Below, one piece after another: positions 26,600 through 35,101 of a stretch of 58,589 nt of DNA (positions are counted from its first letter, which is position 1; each line of letters starts with the position of its first letter). The notes under the pieces were generated by a model that saw only the letters and a list, made by a program, of their open reading frames with translations, searched no databases and was not told the origin of the DNA. Position numbers and translations under genes: made by a program. This DNA is from Azonexus sp. (GTDB lineage Bacteria > Pseudomonadota > Gammaproteobacteria > Burkholderiales > Rhodocyclaceae): contig JAISPT010000005.1 in NCBI GenBank assembly GCA_031274715.1, positions 1-58,589 on the forward strand. Reading direction: 5' to 3'.

Positions 26600-26809
26600 T
26601 TACCGGCGGCTGATGCTCAGAATCCCGAGTACCACCAGCGCCGTACCGGCCGTCTGCGCTAGCGAAATCGACTCGTCGAGCAGCCACCACGCGAAGCCAA
26701 TGGTTAGCATCGGCATGGTGCCGCGCTCGGCGGTGCCGGCGGCGACCGCCCTGCTCATGCATCTGGCCGGCAGTGGCGCACCGGTGAATATCCGATAAAT
26801 ACGCTGGAT
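26600..26809 (-). pseudogene. 3' remnant of an EamA/DMT-type transporter gene
   Basis: The minus-strand frame ending in TAA at 26600 reads, near its end, RGTMPMLTIGFAWWLLDESISLAQTAG and then TALVVLGILSIS. This is the last two helices of an EamA/DMT permease (W-x-L-L-x-E-x-I-S-x-x-Q-x-x-G pattern). The frame is closed by a stop at about 26810, so eight or more helices are missing. It lies just before the EIIA gene in direction of transcription. A decayed gene is the best explanation; an internal ATG at 26758 could give only a 49-residue peptide. Confidence 0.55.
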
Positions 26810-26885
26810 TCAACTGATTTGCCCGTGGCATGATCACACCATTGGCCAGGGAACAGGCCATGAATATGATTTTGAGGGGAACTGG

Positions 26886-27293
26886 ATGTCTTTCATGCCG
26901 TGGACGGATGCCTTTGTTTTGGGCATCGAAACCATCGACCAGCAGCACCGCTGGTTGGTCGACGCCACCAACCGCCTGCACGCGGAAATCAGCAAGCCCG
27001 AGCCGCAGCGCGCCGTGCTCGGAGAAATCCTCGAAGGGCTTGTCGATTACACGATGAATCACTTCGTGCTCGAAGAAGAGCTGTTTCAGCGCCTGGGCTA
27101 CAGCGAAACGGCGGCGCACAAGGCCGAGCATGACGCCTTCACCGCGACGGCGATGAACCTGTTGCTGAGGTTCGAGGCCGGCGAAAACATCGGTGCCCCG
27201 ATGCTCGATTTCCTCAAGGAGTGGCTGCAGCACCACATCCTCCAGGTTGACCGCGCCTACGCCCCGTTCCTGATCGCTGCCGGCGTGCGTTGA
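26886..27293 (+). CDS. Bacteriohemerythrin
   Basis: A 135-residue single-domain hemerythrin that binds O2 at a non-haem di-iron centre. The ligands are visible: DQQHRWL, NHFVLEEELF, HKAEHDAF, and HHILQVDRAY. The N-terminus MPWTDAFVLGIETIDQQHR is typical. Such proteins deliver or buffer oxygen in microaerobic bacteria. It stands alone; a second hemerythrin-type protein of different length is at 33273. Confidence 0.93.
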   Translation: MSFMPWTDAFVLGIETIDQQHRWLVDATNRLHAEISKPEPQRAVLGEILEGLVDYTMNHFVLEEELFQRLGYSETAAHKAEHDAFTATAMNLLLRFEAGENIGAPMLDFLKEWLQHHILQVDRAYAPFLIAAGVR

Positions 27294-27306
27294 GCCGCCC
27301 GCCGCG

Positions 27307-28221
27307 TTAGACGCGGCTCAGCCAGTTGGCGTGCCGCTCGTCCTCGCCACGTACGCAGGCGAAGAAGGCTTGCTGCAGGCGGCGCGTTACGGTGCCCGGG
27401 CGGCCGTCGCCGATACGCCGGCGATCGACCTCGACCACCGGCGTGATTTCGGCGGCGGTGCCGGTCAGGAATACCTCGTCGGCGCAATACAACTCGTCGC
27501 GGGTGATGCGCTTGCTGCGCACCGCCAGCCCAAGCTCGGTGGCCAGCGTGCACACCGAGCGCCGGGTGATGCCGTCGAGTGCCGACGTGGTTTCCGGCTG
27601 CAGCAGTTCGCCGTCGCGGACCAGGAACAGATTCTCGCTGGAGCCCTCGGCGATGTAGCCTTCGGTGTCGAGCAGTAGCGCCTCGTCGTAGCCGTCGCGC
27701 CTCGCCTCGCGTACCGCGAGGATGGAATTGGCGTACATCGAGATAGCCTTGGCCCGGCACATTTGCACGTTCGGATGATGCCGGGCGTAGGACGAGACGC
27801 GCACACGGATGCCCTCATCCAGCGCCCGGTTACCGAGATAGGCATCCCAGGCCCAAGCTGCCACCGCCACGTGCGTCGCCGCTCCGGCCGGATCGACGCC
27901 CAGTTTCTCGGGGCCGAGAAAGACCAGTGGCCGGATGTAAGCGCTCGCCAGGTTGTTGCGCGTCACCGCCTCGCGGCAGGCTTGAGCCAGCGTGGCGCGG
28001 TCGAATGGCAGGTCGATGGCCAGGATGTGCGCCGAATCTTCCAGCCGCTGCAAATGCTCGGTGAGCCGGAAGATGGCCGGGCCACTGGCCGTGGCGTAGG
28101 CGCGCAGACCCTCGAAGCAGCCGTAGCCGTAATGCAGGGTATGGCTCAGCACGTGCACCTTTGCCTCGCGCCAGGGCAGCCATTGCCCATTCAGCCAGAT
28201 GAAACCGTCGCGGTCTTGCAT
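27307..28221 (-). CDS. ilvE: Branched-chain amino acid aminotransferase
   Basis: A 304-residue PLP fold-type IV transaminase for Leu, Ile and Val. The PLP lysine lies in CRAKAISMYANSILA, the phosphate-binding strand in EGSSENLFLVRDG, and substrate residues in HTLHYGYGCFEGLRAY. The ATG at 28221 is supported by GAGGAG upstream; a start seven codons earlier is less likely. Confidence 0.94.
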   Translation of the reverse strand: MQDRDGFIWLNGQWLPWREAKVHVLSHTLHYGYGCFEGLRAYATASGPAIFRLTEHLQRLEDSAHILAIDLPFDRATLAQACREAVTRNNLASAYIRPLVFLGPEKLGVDPAGAATHVAVAAWAWDAYLGNRALDEGIRVRVSSYARHHPNVQMCRAKAISMYANSILAVREARRDGYDEALLLDTEGYIAEGSSENLFLVRDGELLQPETTSALDGITRRSVCTLATELGLAVRSKRITRDELYCADEVFLTGTAAEITPVVEVDRRRIGDGRPGTVTRRLQQAFFACVRGEDERHANWLSRV

Positions 28222-28613
28222 GATGTTCTCCTCGAAATTCATGGAACAGCCGCCAGGGCGGCTGGTAAGGCACGCCGGGTGGGCGTAGCGGAGTCCGGCG
28301 TGATGCCTGCCGGGTAGGCGGGCAGGCGGACGGCGGAAAGGAGCGGTGAGGAGAGGATGCGATGCGTTTGAGGTTGATTCAAACGAATTGATGGTGCATT
28401 GAATGAATTAATTTCATGCCAAGGCTAGGTTCAGGCCAGGACCGCCGGTTGTGTGCGACTTCGTGCCGGTGGCGCGCGTTATTACGATCGTTTTCTGGAG
28501 GACGGATCGGGTGCCAGCCATGGTTTTCTCTCCGAGTGACTAAGACAACGCCTTGTTGGGCGAGGGATTGGCCATGGATAATGGCTAGACAGCCATTGAT
28601 GCATGGATTTGCC
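28222..28613. repeat. Gap between ilvE and the unknown gene, with tandem hairpins
   Basis: These 392 bases have no supported gene. Near the ilvE end are two consecutive inverted repeats: CACGCCGG/CCGGCGTG (28271-28278 and 28295-28302) and GCCTGCC/GGCAGGC (28305-28311 and 28321-28327), a REP-like arrangement. Further on, CGTTTGA/TCAAACG (28365-28371 and 28379-28385) form a spaced palindrome that could be an operator. The region after 28370 is AT-rich and may hold the promoter of the gene at 28614. Confidence 0.5.
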
Positions 28614-29294
28614 ATGAAACCCAGAGTCCTTGTCGCCATCGAGAGCGATCGGGTGCTGCCCAATTGGGCGATTACCCACTATCTGCAGCAAACGGAAGTG
28701 AATTATCTGCGTCTCGTGACGACGCAGGAAATCTGCGCTTATGCCGCGCGAGGGCACGATCTGGGGCGTCTGGTGGCGGCTACCGAGTCGGCGGAGATTT
28801 TTCCCCGGGAACGGATTTCCCTTGCCGTTTTCAAGGGTCGTGTGGCGCTTGGCGAGAGTCCGGAAATGGCCGAACGGTTCTGGAAAATCATCGGCCGCCA
28901 TTCCCGCCCGATGGTCTTCGTCGCCGAGGGCGATAGCGATGCCTGTCTGCCGCTCTACGACTATCTCGAGGCGGAAGCGCTGGTCGTGCGTCGCCTGGAA
29001 ACCCACTCCCCCTTCAATGCCTCGCTGGAAGGCATGGCCTCGGCCTTGCCCGACCTGATTTACGCCCGTGAGCGGGAGCAGCGGGCCAGGGATGCCTGGC
29101 GCAATGAACAGATCGGCCAAGCGGCGCGGAATATCCGCGACATCGCGTCGGCCAGCGAAATCATCAACAGCGCAAACGCCCCGAGTGGCCTGCAGGCCTA
29201 TGCTAGCCACATGCTCGGGCAGTTGCTGGAAAACCAGCAGCGGCTCAACGAAGCGGCGGGCATCACGGTGCACCGGATTGATCAGGTTGCCTGA
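28614..29294 (+). CDS. Unknown 226-residue protein
   Basis: A soluble protein beginning MKPRVLVAIESDRVLPNWAITHYLQQTEV; no signal peptide or membrane segment. The first 120 residues look like alternating strands and helices (VLVAIES, RPMVFVAEGDSDACLPLYDYL), reminiscent of a Rossmann- or receiver-like fold. The last 80 residues are helical (DAWRNEQIGQAARNIRDIASASEIINSA). No family was recognised. An in-frame ATG at 28599 would add five residues. It is followed by a convergent LysR gene. Confidence 0.7.
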   Translation: MKPRVLVAIESDRVLPNWAITHYLQQTEVNYLRLVTTQEICAYAARGHDLGRLVAATESAEIFPRERISLAVFKGRVALGESPEMAERFWKIIGRHSRPMVFVAEGDSDACLPLYDYLEAEALVVRRLETHSPFNASLEGMASALPDLIYAREREQRARDAWRNEQIGQAARNIRDIASASEIINSANAPSGLQAYASHMLGQLLENQQRLNEAAGITVHRIDQVA

Positions 29295-29353
29295 GTTTCT
29301 ATTGCGCCGGAGCGGCGCCAGCCAGGGTAAATAGCAGCCGACGACTTTCAGAA

Positions 29354-30217
29354 TTAGGTGCGGGCGCCCTGCACCAGCCAGCGGATGAAGGCCATCGTTG
29401 CTGGCCGTTCCTGGATCGCCGGCGGTGCGACGATGTAGAAGCTGCGGTCGGGACAATCCGCAACGAAAGGACGGGCCAGGCGGCCGGCGGCCAGGTAGGG
29501 GGCGGCGAGGCTGGCGGCCATCAACGCCACGCCGTGGCCGGCGATGGCGCCTTCGAGCATCAGTCGGGCGTCTTCGTAGAGTGGGCCGTGCGCTGGCTCG
29601 TCGCGCTTGAGGCCAGTGGCGGCGAACCAGCGTGACCAGGACAGCAGCGGGTGGCGCAGCAGGCGCTGGTGGTCGAGGTCGGCCGGTGTTTTCAATTGCT
29701 CGGCCAAGGCCGGGCGACATACCGGAAAGATGTGCTCTTCGAACAGCTTCCAGGCGAGCAGGCCGGGCCATTCCTCCTCGCCGTAGCGCACGCCGATATC
29801 GGCCTCGCCGGTGAGTAGCGGGCCCAGGCCGGTGGCGCTGCCGATGACGAATTCGAGATCGGGATGCTGCTCCTGATAGGCAGCGATGCGGCCGACTAGC
29901 CACTGGCTACCCAGTGCCGGCGCCGCCGACAGACGCAAGCGCTCGCGCCGCGGGGCGCGCAGTAGGGCACTGGCTTCGTCGAGGCGAAACAGACTGTCGC
30001 GGACCACGGCCAGGTAGCGGCGGCCGGCCGCTGTTAGCGCAACGGCACGGTGGCGGCGCTCGAACAATGGCTGGCCGAGGTGGGTTTCGAGCAGGCGGAT
30101 GCGATGGCTGATCGCCGATGGCGTCAGGTGCAGGGCCTCGGCGGCGGCGAGGAAGCTGCCCAGGCGGGCGGCGGCCTCGAAAGCCGGCAGGGCGTGGAGC
30201 GGGGGCAGGTCGCGCAT
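29354..30217 (-). CDS. LysR-type transcriptional regulator (GcvA-like)
   Basis: A 287-residue regulator. The N-terminal winged helix begins LPPLHALPAFEAAARLGSFLAAAEALHLTPSAISHRIRLLETHLG, and the effector domain has DIGVRYGEEEWPGL and a C-terminal IRWLVQ. The opening DLPPLHALPAFEAAAR and ISHRIRxLE are typical of the GcvA/AmpR branch. No obvious divergent target gene; the next gene upstream on the same strand is the HerA-like ATPase. Confidence 0.88.
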   Translation of the reverse strand: MRDLPPLHALPAFEAAARLGSFLAAAEALHLTPSAISHRIRLLETHLGQPLFERRHRAVALTAAGRRYLAVVRDSLFRLDEASALLRAPRRERLRLSAAPALGSQWLVGRIAAYQEQHPDLEFVIGSATGLGPLLTGEADIGVRYGEEEWPGLLAWKLFEEHIFPVCRPALAEQLKTPADLDHQRLLRHPLLSWSRWFAATGLKRDEPAHGPLYEDARLMLEGAIAGHGVALMAASLAAPYLAAGRLARPFVADCPDRSFYIVAPPAIQERPATMAFIRWLVQGART

Positions 30218-30256
30218 GGCCAGGCTTTTTCAGAGTGGCTCGCCCCGCCGTGGCAG

Positions 30257-31873
30257 CTAGCGCTTTCCGCCGAGTATGGAGCCGAGCACGCCGCGCAGGA
30301 TCTGCTTGCCGAATTCGCGGCCGACGGTGCCGGCGGCGCCGCGGGCGGCGCTCTTGGCCGCCGATTCGAGCACGCCTTCGCGCTTGCCGCCGCGCGGGCC
30401 GGTGCTGCCGAGCAGAATGTCGCTGAGACCGCCGAGCAGGCCGCCGCTTTCCTGCGCCGGCGGGGTGTTTTGCCGCGGCTGCGCGGTGGGCGCCGGCCGG
30501 GGTGCGCCGGTGCTGCTGCTCCAGGTGCTCGGATCGGGTGCCGCCGGGGGCGGCGGAATGGCGCCGGGGCCAGCCGGCTTGGGGACCGCTTTGGCTGCTG
30601 ACTCGCCGCGTAGGGCCTCATAGGCCGAGTAGCGGTCGATGGCTTGGCCGTAGGTGGCGAGCAGCGGCGAAGCCTGGATCATGGTCTGCCGTTCGGCGGC
30701 GGTCAGTGGCCCGAGGCGCGAGGCGGGCGGGAAGATGAAGGCGCGTTCGACGACGTTGGGCCGGCCTTTGTCGTCGAGGAAGGAAACCAGGGCCTCGCCG
30801 ACGCCCAGTTCGGTGATGACGGTGGTGGCGTTGAACTTGGGATTGGCGCGCATGGTCTGGGCGGCTGCCTGCACCGCCTTCTGGTCGCGCGGGGTGAAGG
30901 CGCGCAAGGCGTGTTGGACGCGGTTGCCGAGCTGGCCGAGGATTTTTTCCGGGACGTCGAGCGGGTTCTGCGTGACGAAGAAAACGCCGACGCCCTTCGA
31001 GCGGATCAGGCGCACCACCTGCTCGACTTTGTCGACCAGCGCCTGTGGCGCGTTGGCGAACAGTAGGTGGGCCTCGTCGAAGAAGAACACCAGCTTGGGT
31101 TGGTCGAGGTCACCGGCTTCCGGCAGCCGTTCGAACAGCTCGGACAACAACCAGAGCAGGAAGGTGGAATACAGCGCCGGAGCATTGATCAGCTTTTCGG
31201 CGGCGAGCACGTTGATGACGCCGCGACCGTTGCCGTCTACTCGCATCAGGTCGGCGATGTCGAGCATCGGCTCGCCGAAGAAAATGTCGCCACCCTGTTC
31301 CCCCAGCGTCAGCAGGCCGCGCTGGATGGCGCCGATCGAGGTGGTGGTGATATTGCCGTACTCGGTCCTGAACTGTGCGGCGTGGTCGCCGATATGCTGG
31401 ACCATGGCGCGCAGGTCTTTCAGATCGAGCAGCAGCAGGCCCTGGTCGTCGGCGATCTTGAACACCAGTTGCAGCACGCCGGTCTGGGTGTCGTTGAGGT
31501 TGAGTAGGCGGGCCAGTAACAACGGCCCCATGCCGGAGATGGTGGCCCGCACCGGCACGCCACCCTGGCTGAAGACATCCCAGAAGGCGACCGAGTTGGC
31601 ATAGGGCTGGAAGCCGTCCAGACCGAGTTCGGCGATGCGCTGCAGCAGCTTCTCCGACGGTTGGCCGGCAGCAGCCATGCCCGACAGGTCGCCCTTGACG
31701 TCGGCCATGAACACCGGCACGCCGATGGATGACAGGCGCTCGGCCATCGACTGCAAAGTCACCGTCTTGCCAGTGCCGGTGGCGCCGGTGATCAGGCCGT
31801 GGCGGTTGGCCATCTGTGGCAGCAGGGCCGGGTAGCCGTCTTCGGATTTGGCGAGGTACAGGGGGACGGACAT
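30257..31873 (-). CDS. HerA-like ATPase, DUF853 (YjgR family)
   Basis: A 538-residue ATPase. Walker A is GATGTGKTV near residue 32, Walker B is LVFFFDEAHLLFANAPQ near residue 265, and an Arg-finger-like GVGVFFVTQNPLDVP follows. The C-terminal 120 residues are Pro/Ala/Gly-rich, then a short Gly-rich segment (RGAAGTVGREFGKQILRG). DUF853 proteins are annotated as HerA-type helicases; no physiological role is settled. The tail differs from the ATPase core in composition. Confidence 0.88.
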   Translation of the reverse strand: MSVPLYLAKSEDGYPALLPQMANRHGLITGATGTGKTVTLQSMAERLSSIGVPVFMADVKGDLSGMAAAGQPSEKLLQRIAELGLDGFQPYANSVAFWDVFSQGGVPVRATISGMGPLLLARLLNLNDTQTGVLQLVFKIADDQGLLLLDLKDLRAMVQHIGDHAAQFRTEYGNITTTSIGAIQRGLLTLGEQGGDIFFGEPMLDIADLMRVDGNGRGVINVLAAEKLINAPALYSTFLLWLLSELFERLPEAGDLDQPKLVFFFDEAHLLFANAPQALVDKVEQVVRLIRSKGVGVFFVTQNPLDVPEKILGQLGNRVQHALRAFTPRDQKAVQAAAQTMRANPKFNATTVITELGVGEALVSFLDDKGRPNVVERAFIFPPASRLGPLTAAERQTMIQASPLLATYGQAIDRYSAYEALRGESAAKAVPKPAGPGAIPPPPAAPDPSTWSSSTGAPRPAPTAQPRQNTPPAQESGGLLGGLSDILLGSTGPRGGKREGVLESAAKSAARGAAGTVGREFGKQILRGVLGSILGGKR

Positions 31874-32035
31874 GGCGGCAGGCTCCTCGGAAAATTTATC
31901 TGGTCATTCTAGCGCCCGGGCGCCGGGCCGGGCGCATCCGCCGGGCAGTGATATGGGTAGTGATGCGGGCCTGACGGGAAGCCGCCGGATGGGTAAAATC
32001 CCGGCTTCTTCGTTATTTGCATTCGGGAAATCATC

Positions 32036-32761
32036 ATGGCCGGTCACTCCAAATGGGCCAATATCCAGCACCGTAAAGGTCGCCAGGACGAGAAGCGCGG
32101 TGCCGCCTTCTCCAAGATTGCCAAGGAAATCACCGTCGCCGCCAAAATGGGCGGTGGCGACATTGGCTTCAACCCGCGCCTGCGCGTTGCCGTCGACAAG
32201 GCCAAGGCCAGCAACATGCCCAAGGACAAGATCGACACCGCGATCAAGAAGGGCACCGGCGAACTCGAAGGCGTCGATTACGTCGAGATTCGCTACGAGG
32301 GTTACGGCATCGGCGGCGCGGCGATCATGGTCGACTGCCTGACCGACAACAAGACCCGTACCGTCGCCGAAGTGCGTCATGCTTTCAGCAAACACGGTGG
32401 CAACATGGGCACCGACGGCTGCGTCGCCTTCCAGTTCAAACACTGCGGTCAGTTGATCTTCGCGCCCGGCACCGACGAGGCGGCGCTGATGGACGCCGCC
32501 ATCGAGGCTGGCGCCGAGGACGTGGCGAGCAACGATGATGGTTCGATCGAGGTGATTACCAGCCCGGCCGATTTCATTGCCGTCAAGGACGCGTTGGAAG
32601 CCGCAGGTTTTACGCCGGAATTTGCCGAGGTGACGATGAAGCCGGAGAGCGAGAACCTGTTCGCCGGCGAGGATGCGGCCAAGATGCAGAAGCTGCTCGA
32701 TGCGCTGGAAGGCCTGGACGACGTGCAGGAAATCTATACCACGGCGGTGGTGGACGAATAA
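32036..32761 (+). CDS. yebC: YebC/PmpR family protein
   Basis: A 241-residue protein with the canonical start MAGHSKWANIQHRKGRQDEKRG and the motif YEGYGIGGAAIMVDCLTDNKTRT. YebC family members are reported as transcriptional regulators and, more recently, as translation factors helping at polyproline stretches. TAAAAT (about 31994) is a probable -10 box with a leader of roughly 30 bases. It is not next to ruvC here, although yebC-ruvCAB linkage is common in proteobacteria; two genes intervene. Confidence 0.94.
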   Translation: MAGHSKWANIQHRKGRQDEKRGAAFSKIAKEITVAAKMGGGDIGFNPRLRVAVDKAKASNMPKDKIDTAIKKGTGELEGVDYVEIRYEGYGIGGAAIMVDCLTDNKTRTVAEVRHAFSKHGGNMGTDGCVAFQFKHCGQLIFAPGTDEAALMDAAIEAGAEDVASNDDGSIEVITSPADFIAVKDALEAAGFTPEFAEVTMKPESENLFAGEDAAKMQKLLDALEGLDDVQEIYTTAVVDE

Positions 32762-32788
32762 ACGGCGATGCGCCGGTAAGGAACCCCG

Positions 32789-33262
32789 ATGATGAGTCGT
32801 TTCTTTCTGTTGGGTGCGTTAGGTGTGCTGAGTTTGCCAGTGTCGGCCACGGAACTCTCCTGTCCCGACCTGGCGGCCCTGGTGCAGGTCAATGGCTGCC
32901 CGACCGAGGAGGAGTTGCAAACCACCTACATCGGCTATTGCAGCCATGACGCCAACGCCTATGGCAACAAGACGGACCCCTGCGTCGACTACGCCGATTA
33001 TCGCAAGCTGAAGAATCAGGCGCTGTGGGAATCGGCCGACGGCAAGTTCACCGGCTATCTTTCCTGCGATCTGCCCGAGGCAGAGTGGCGGACACAGAAG
33101 CCAACCGGCATCGCGCTGGCGATGCAGGGCAAGATCAGCAAGGTGGTTTGCAGTTATCCGCAAGGCATCAATCTCACCTACCGTACCCGCGAAACCTGCA
33201 CTGTAGCGGATGCCGAGGCCTGCGCCGACAACGCCGCCGCCTGTCGCGCCACGTGTAACTGA
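32789..33262 (+). CDS. Secreted cysteine-rich protein, unknown
   Basis: A 157-residue protein with a signal peptide (MMSRFFLLGALGVLSLPVSA). The mature part has ten cysteines, an even number consistent with periplasmic disulfides, and ends CTVADAEACADNAAACRATCN. No family was recognised. It follows yebC by 27 bases and might be co-transcribed, or carry its own ribosome-binding site (AAGGAACCCCG before the ATG). Confidence 0.72.
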   Translation: MMSRFFLLGALGVLSLPVSATELSCPDLAALVQVNGCPTEEELQTTYIGYCSHDANAYGNKTDPCVDYADYRKLKNQALWESADGKFTGYLSCDLPEAEWRTQKPTGIALAMQGKISKVVCSYPQGINLTYRTRETCTVADAEACADNAAACRATCN

Positions 33263-33272
33263 CTGGCAAGAA

Positions 33273-33803
33273 TTAGCCGGTGTAGAGCGGGTACAGCGTT
33301 CCTTCTTCGCGCTCGATACGGTTCACCAACACCTTGCCGACGGCGGCCAAATCGTTGGCAAAAACTTCGGCCAGTTCGGGATGCGTGGCGAGTTCCTCGT
33401 ATTTGAGGAGAAAGCTGATCACCGCCTTGCCGATGCCGTCCATTTCGTGGCGGAACTCGTGGATCAGCGAATGGCTTGAGGGATCGTCGGCGAACAGGTG
33501 CTCCAGATAGACGTAGAGGCGGATATTCTCGGTCAGCAGATGGCCCTGCAACGCCGTGCGGAAGGCTTCGAGCCGTTCGGCCGCGGCCGCCACGTCACCC
33601 CGCGCGGCGGCATCGCTCGTTTCACCGAACAAGCCGAGCAACAAGCGATGGTCGCCGGTCAGTTTTTCGATGAGTTCCGGGTGAAAGCGAATGTTCGTGC
33701 CCGGAGCGACTGATTCCTCATGGACAGCGACCGGCGGCGCTTCGACCGTCGGCTCGTGGCGTTGACCGAATAGCAGATTGAACAATTGCTTGAATAAAGA
33801 CAT
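33273..33803 (-). CDS. Hemerythrin-domain protein
   Basis: A 176-residue protein. After an amphipathic start (MSLFKQLFNLLFGQ) and a charged linker comes a four-helix hemerythrin-like domain (about residues 40-172) with candidate ligands in TGDHRLLLGLF, QGHLLTENIRLYVYLE, IHEFRHEMDG and EREEGTLYPLY. The spacing resembles regulator-of-cell-morphogenesis/NO type hemerythrins more than O2-carrying bacteriohemerythrin. A role in NO or iron handling is only a suggestion. It converges on the Cys-rich gene, 10 bases away. Confidence 0.8.
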   Translation of the reverse strand: MSLFKQLFNLLFGQRHEPTVEAPPVAVHEESVAPGTNIRFHPELIEKLTGDHRLLLGLFGETSDAAARGDVAAAAERLEAFRTALQGHLLTENIRLYVYLEHLFADDPSSHSLIHEFRHEMDGIGKAVISFLLKYEELATHPELAEVFANDLAAVGKVLVNRIEREEGTLYPLYTG

Positions 33804-33927
33804 GGCAGCACCCCCTGCGCCAAGGATCGTGCCCTACACACTATCCCTGGCCATCAGTAATGGCTTTAATCCGCATCAATTGTGCTTCTAGCAATCAGCG
33901 CACGGCGGGCCCCCGTACAATGGCGCC

Positions 33928-34488
33928 ATGCCTGCCGCCGCCTCGTCTCCGAATACTTTGCCTGTACGCCTGCTCGGTATCGACCCTGGCCTGCGGGTAA
34001 CGGGCTTCGGTGTTATCGAAAAGCACGGCAACCAATTGCGCTATGTCGCCAGCGGCTGCATCAAGTCGAACGACAAGCAGGGGTTGCCGGAGCGCATCGC
34101 TACGCTGTTTACCGGCATCGGCGAGGTGATCGCCACCTATCGGCCGGACCAGGCGGCGGTGGAGAAGGTGTTTGTCAACGTCAATCCACAATCGACGCTG
34201 CTGCTCGGCCAGGCGCGCGGCGCGGCGATCAGCGCCCTGGTGCATGGCGGCTTGCCGGTGGCCGAATACACCGCGCTGCAGGTCAAGCAGGCGGTGGTCG
34301 GGCAGGGCAAGGCGGCCAAGGAGCAGGTGCAGGCGATGGTTGTGCGCCTGCTCGGCCTGGCCGGCATGCCAGCCGCCGACGCCGCCGACGCGTTGGCTTG
34401 CGCCATTTGCCACGCGCACGGCGGGCAGGGGTTGGGTGCGCTGGCGACGGCGGGGTATCGCATTCGTGGCGGCCGGCTGATAGGATGA
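33928..34488 (+). CDS. ruvC: Holliday junction endodeoxyribonuclease RuvC
   Basis: A 186-residue resolvase with catalytic acids in RLLGIDPGLRVTGFG, AAVEKVFVN and AADAADALACAICHA. It cuts four-way junctions in recombination repair. TACAAT lies six bases before the ATG and there is no Shine-Dalgarno sequence, suggesting a leaderless mRNA. It is the first gene of the ruvC-ruvA-[permease]-ruvB cluster. Confidence 0.96.
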   Translation: MPAAASSPNTLPVRLLGIDPGLRVTGFGVIEKHGNQLRYVASGCIKSNDKQGLPERIATLFTGIGEVIATYRPDQAAVEKVFVNVNPQSTLLLGQARGAAISALVHGGLPVAEYTALQVKQAVVGQGKAAKEQVQAMVVRLLGLAGMPAADAADALACAICHAHGGQGLGALATAGYRIRGGRLIG

Positions 34489-34522
34489 GCGGCTGTTTGA
34501 ACATACAGTATCCGGATCGCCC

Positions 34523-35101
34523 ATGATTGGCAGACTCACCGGCCTGATCGCCGAAAAGAACCCGCCGCAGATCGTGCTCGACGTCGGCGGTATTGGCTAC
34601 GAGCTGGACGTGCCGATGAGCACCTTCTACAACCTGCCGGGTGCCGGCGAGCGGACGACGCTGCTGACCCACCTTGCGGTGCGTGAGGATGGCCATTTCC
34701 TCTACGGTTTCCTCAGCGAGGCGGAGCGTTTTGCCTTCCGCCTGTTGCTGAAGATTTCCGGTATCGGCGCGCGCACTGCGCTGGCGGTGCTGTCCGGCCT
34801 GTCGGTTGGTGACTTGGCGGCGGCCGTCACCCGCCAGGAAATCGGGCGCCTGATCAAGATTCCCGGCATCGGCAAGAAAACCGCCGAGCGCCTGCTGCTC
34901 GAATTGAAAGGCAAGCTGGCCGAGGTTGGCGGCGCGGCGCCCGGTGTCGTCGCCGACACTGTCCGCGACGACATTCTCAACGCCTTGCTGGCCCTCGGCT
35001 ACAACGACAAGGAGGCAAACGCGGCGCTGAAGCAACTGCCGGCCGATGTCGCCACCGCCGACGGCATCCGCCAAGCGCTCAAGCTGCTGTCCAAAGTCTG
35101 A
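34523..35101 (+). CDS. ruvA: Holliday junction branch migration protein RuvA
   Basis: A 192-residue protein: OB-fold N-terminus (MIGRLTGLIAEKNPPQIVLDVGGIGYELDVP), two helix-hairpin-helix motifs (ISGIGARTALAVLSG; IPGIGKKTAERLLLELK) and the flexible C-terminal domain that contacts RuvB. Its stop codon overlaps the start of the AI-2E gene by one base. Confidence 0.96.
   Translation: MIGRLTGLIAEKNPPQIVLDVGGIGYELDVPMSTFYNLPGAGERTTLLTHLAVREDGHFLYGFLSEAERFAFRLLLKISGIGARTALAVLSGLSVGDLAAAVTRQEIGRLIKIPGIGKKTAERLLLELKGKLAEVGGAAPGVVADTVRDDILNALLALGYNDKEANAALKQLPADVATADGIRQALKLLSKV

Noticed and set aside
28482..29903. 473-codon minus-strand frame opposite the unknown and LysR-type genes
   Set aside because: It covers part of two better supported genes and reads as basic low-complexity protein without motifs.
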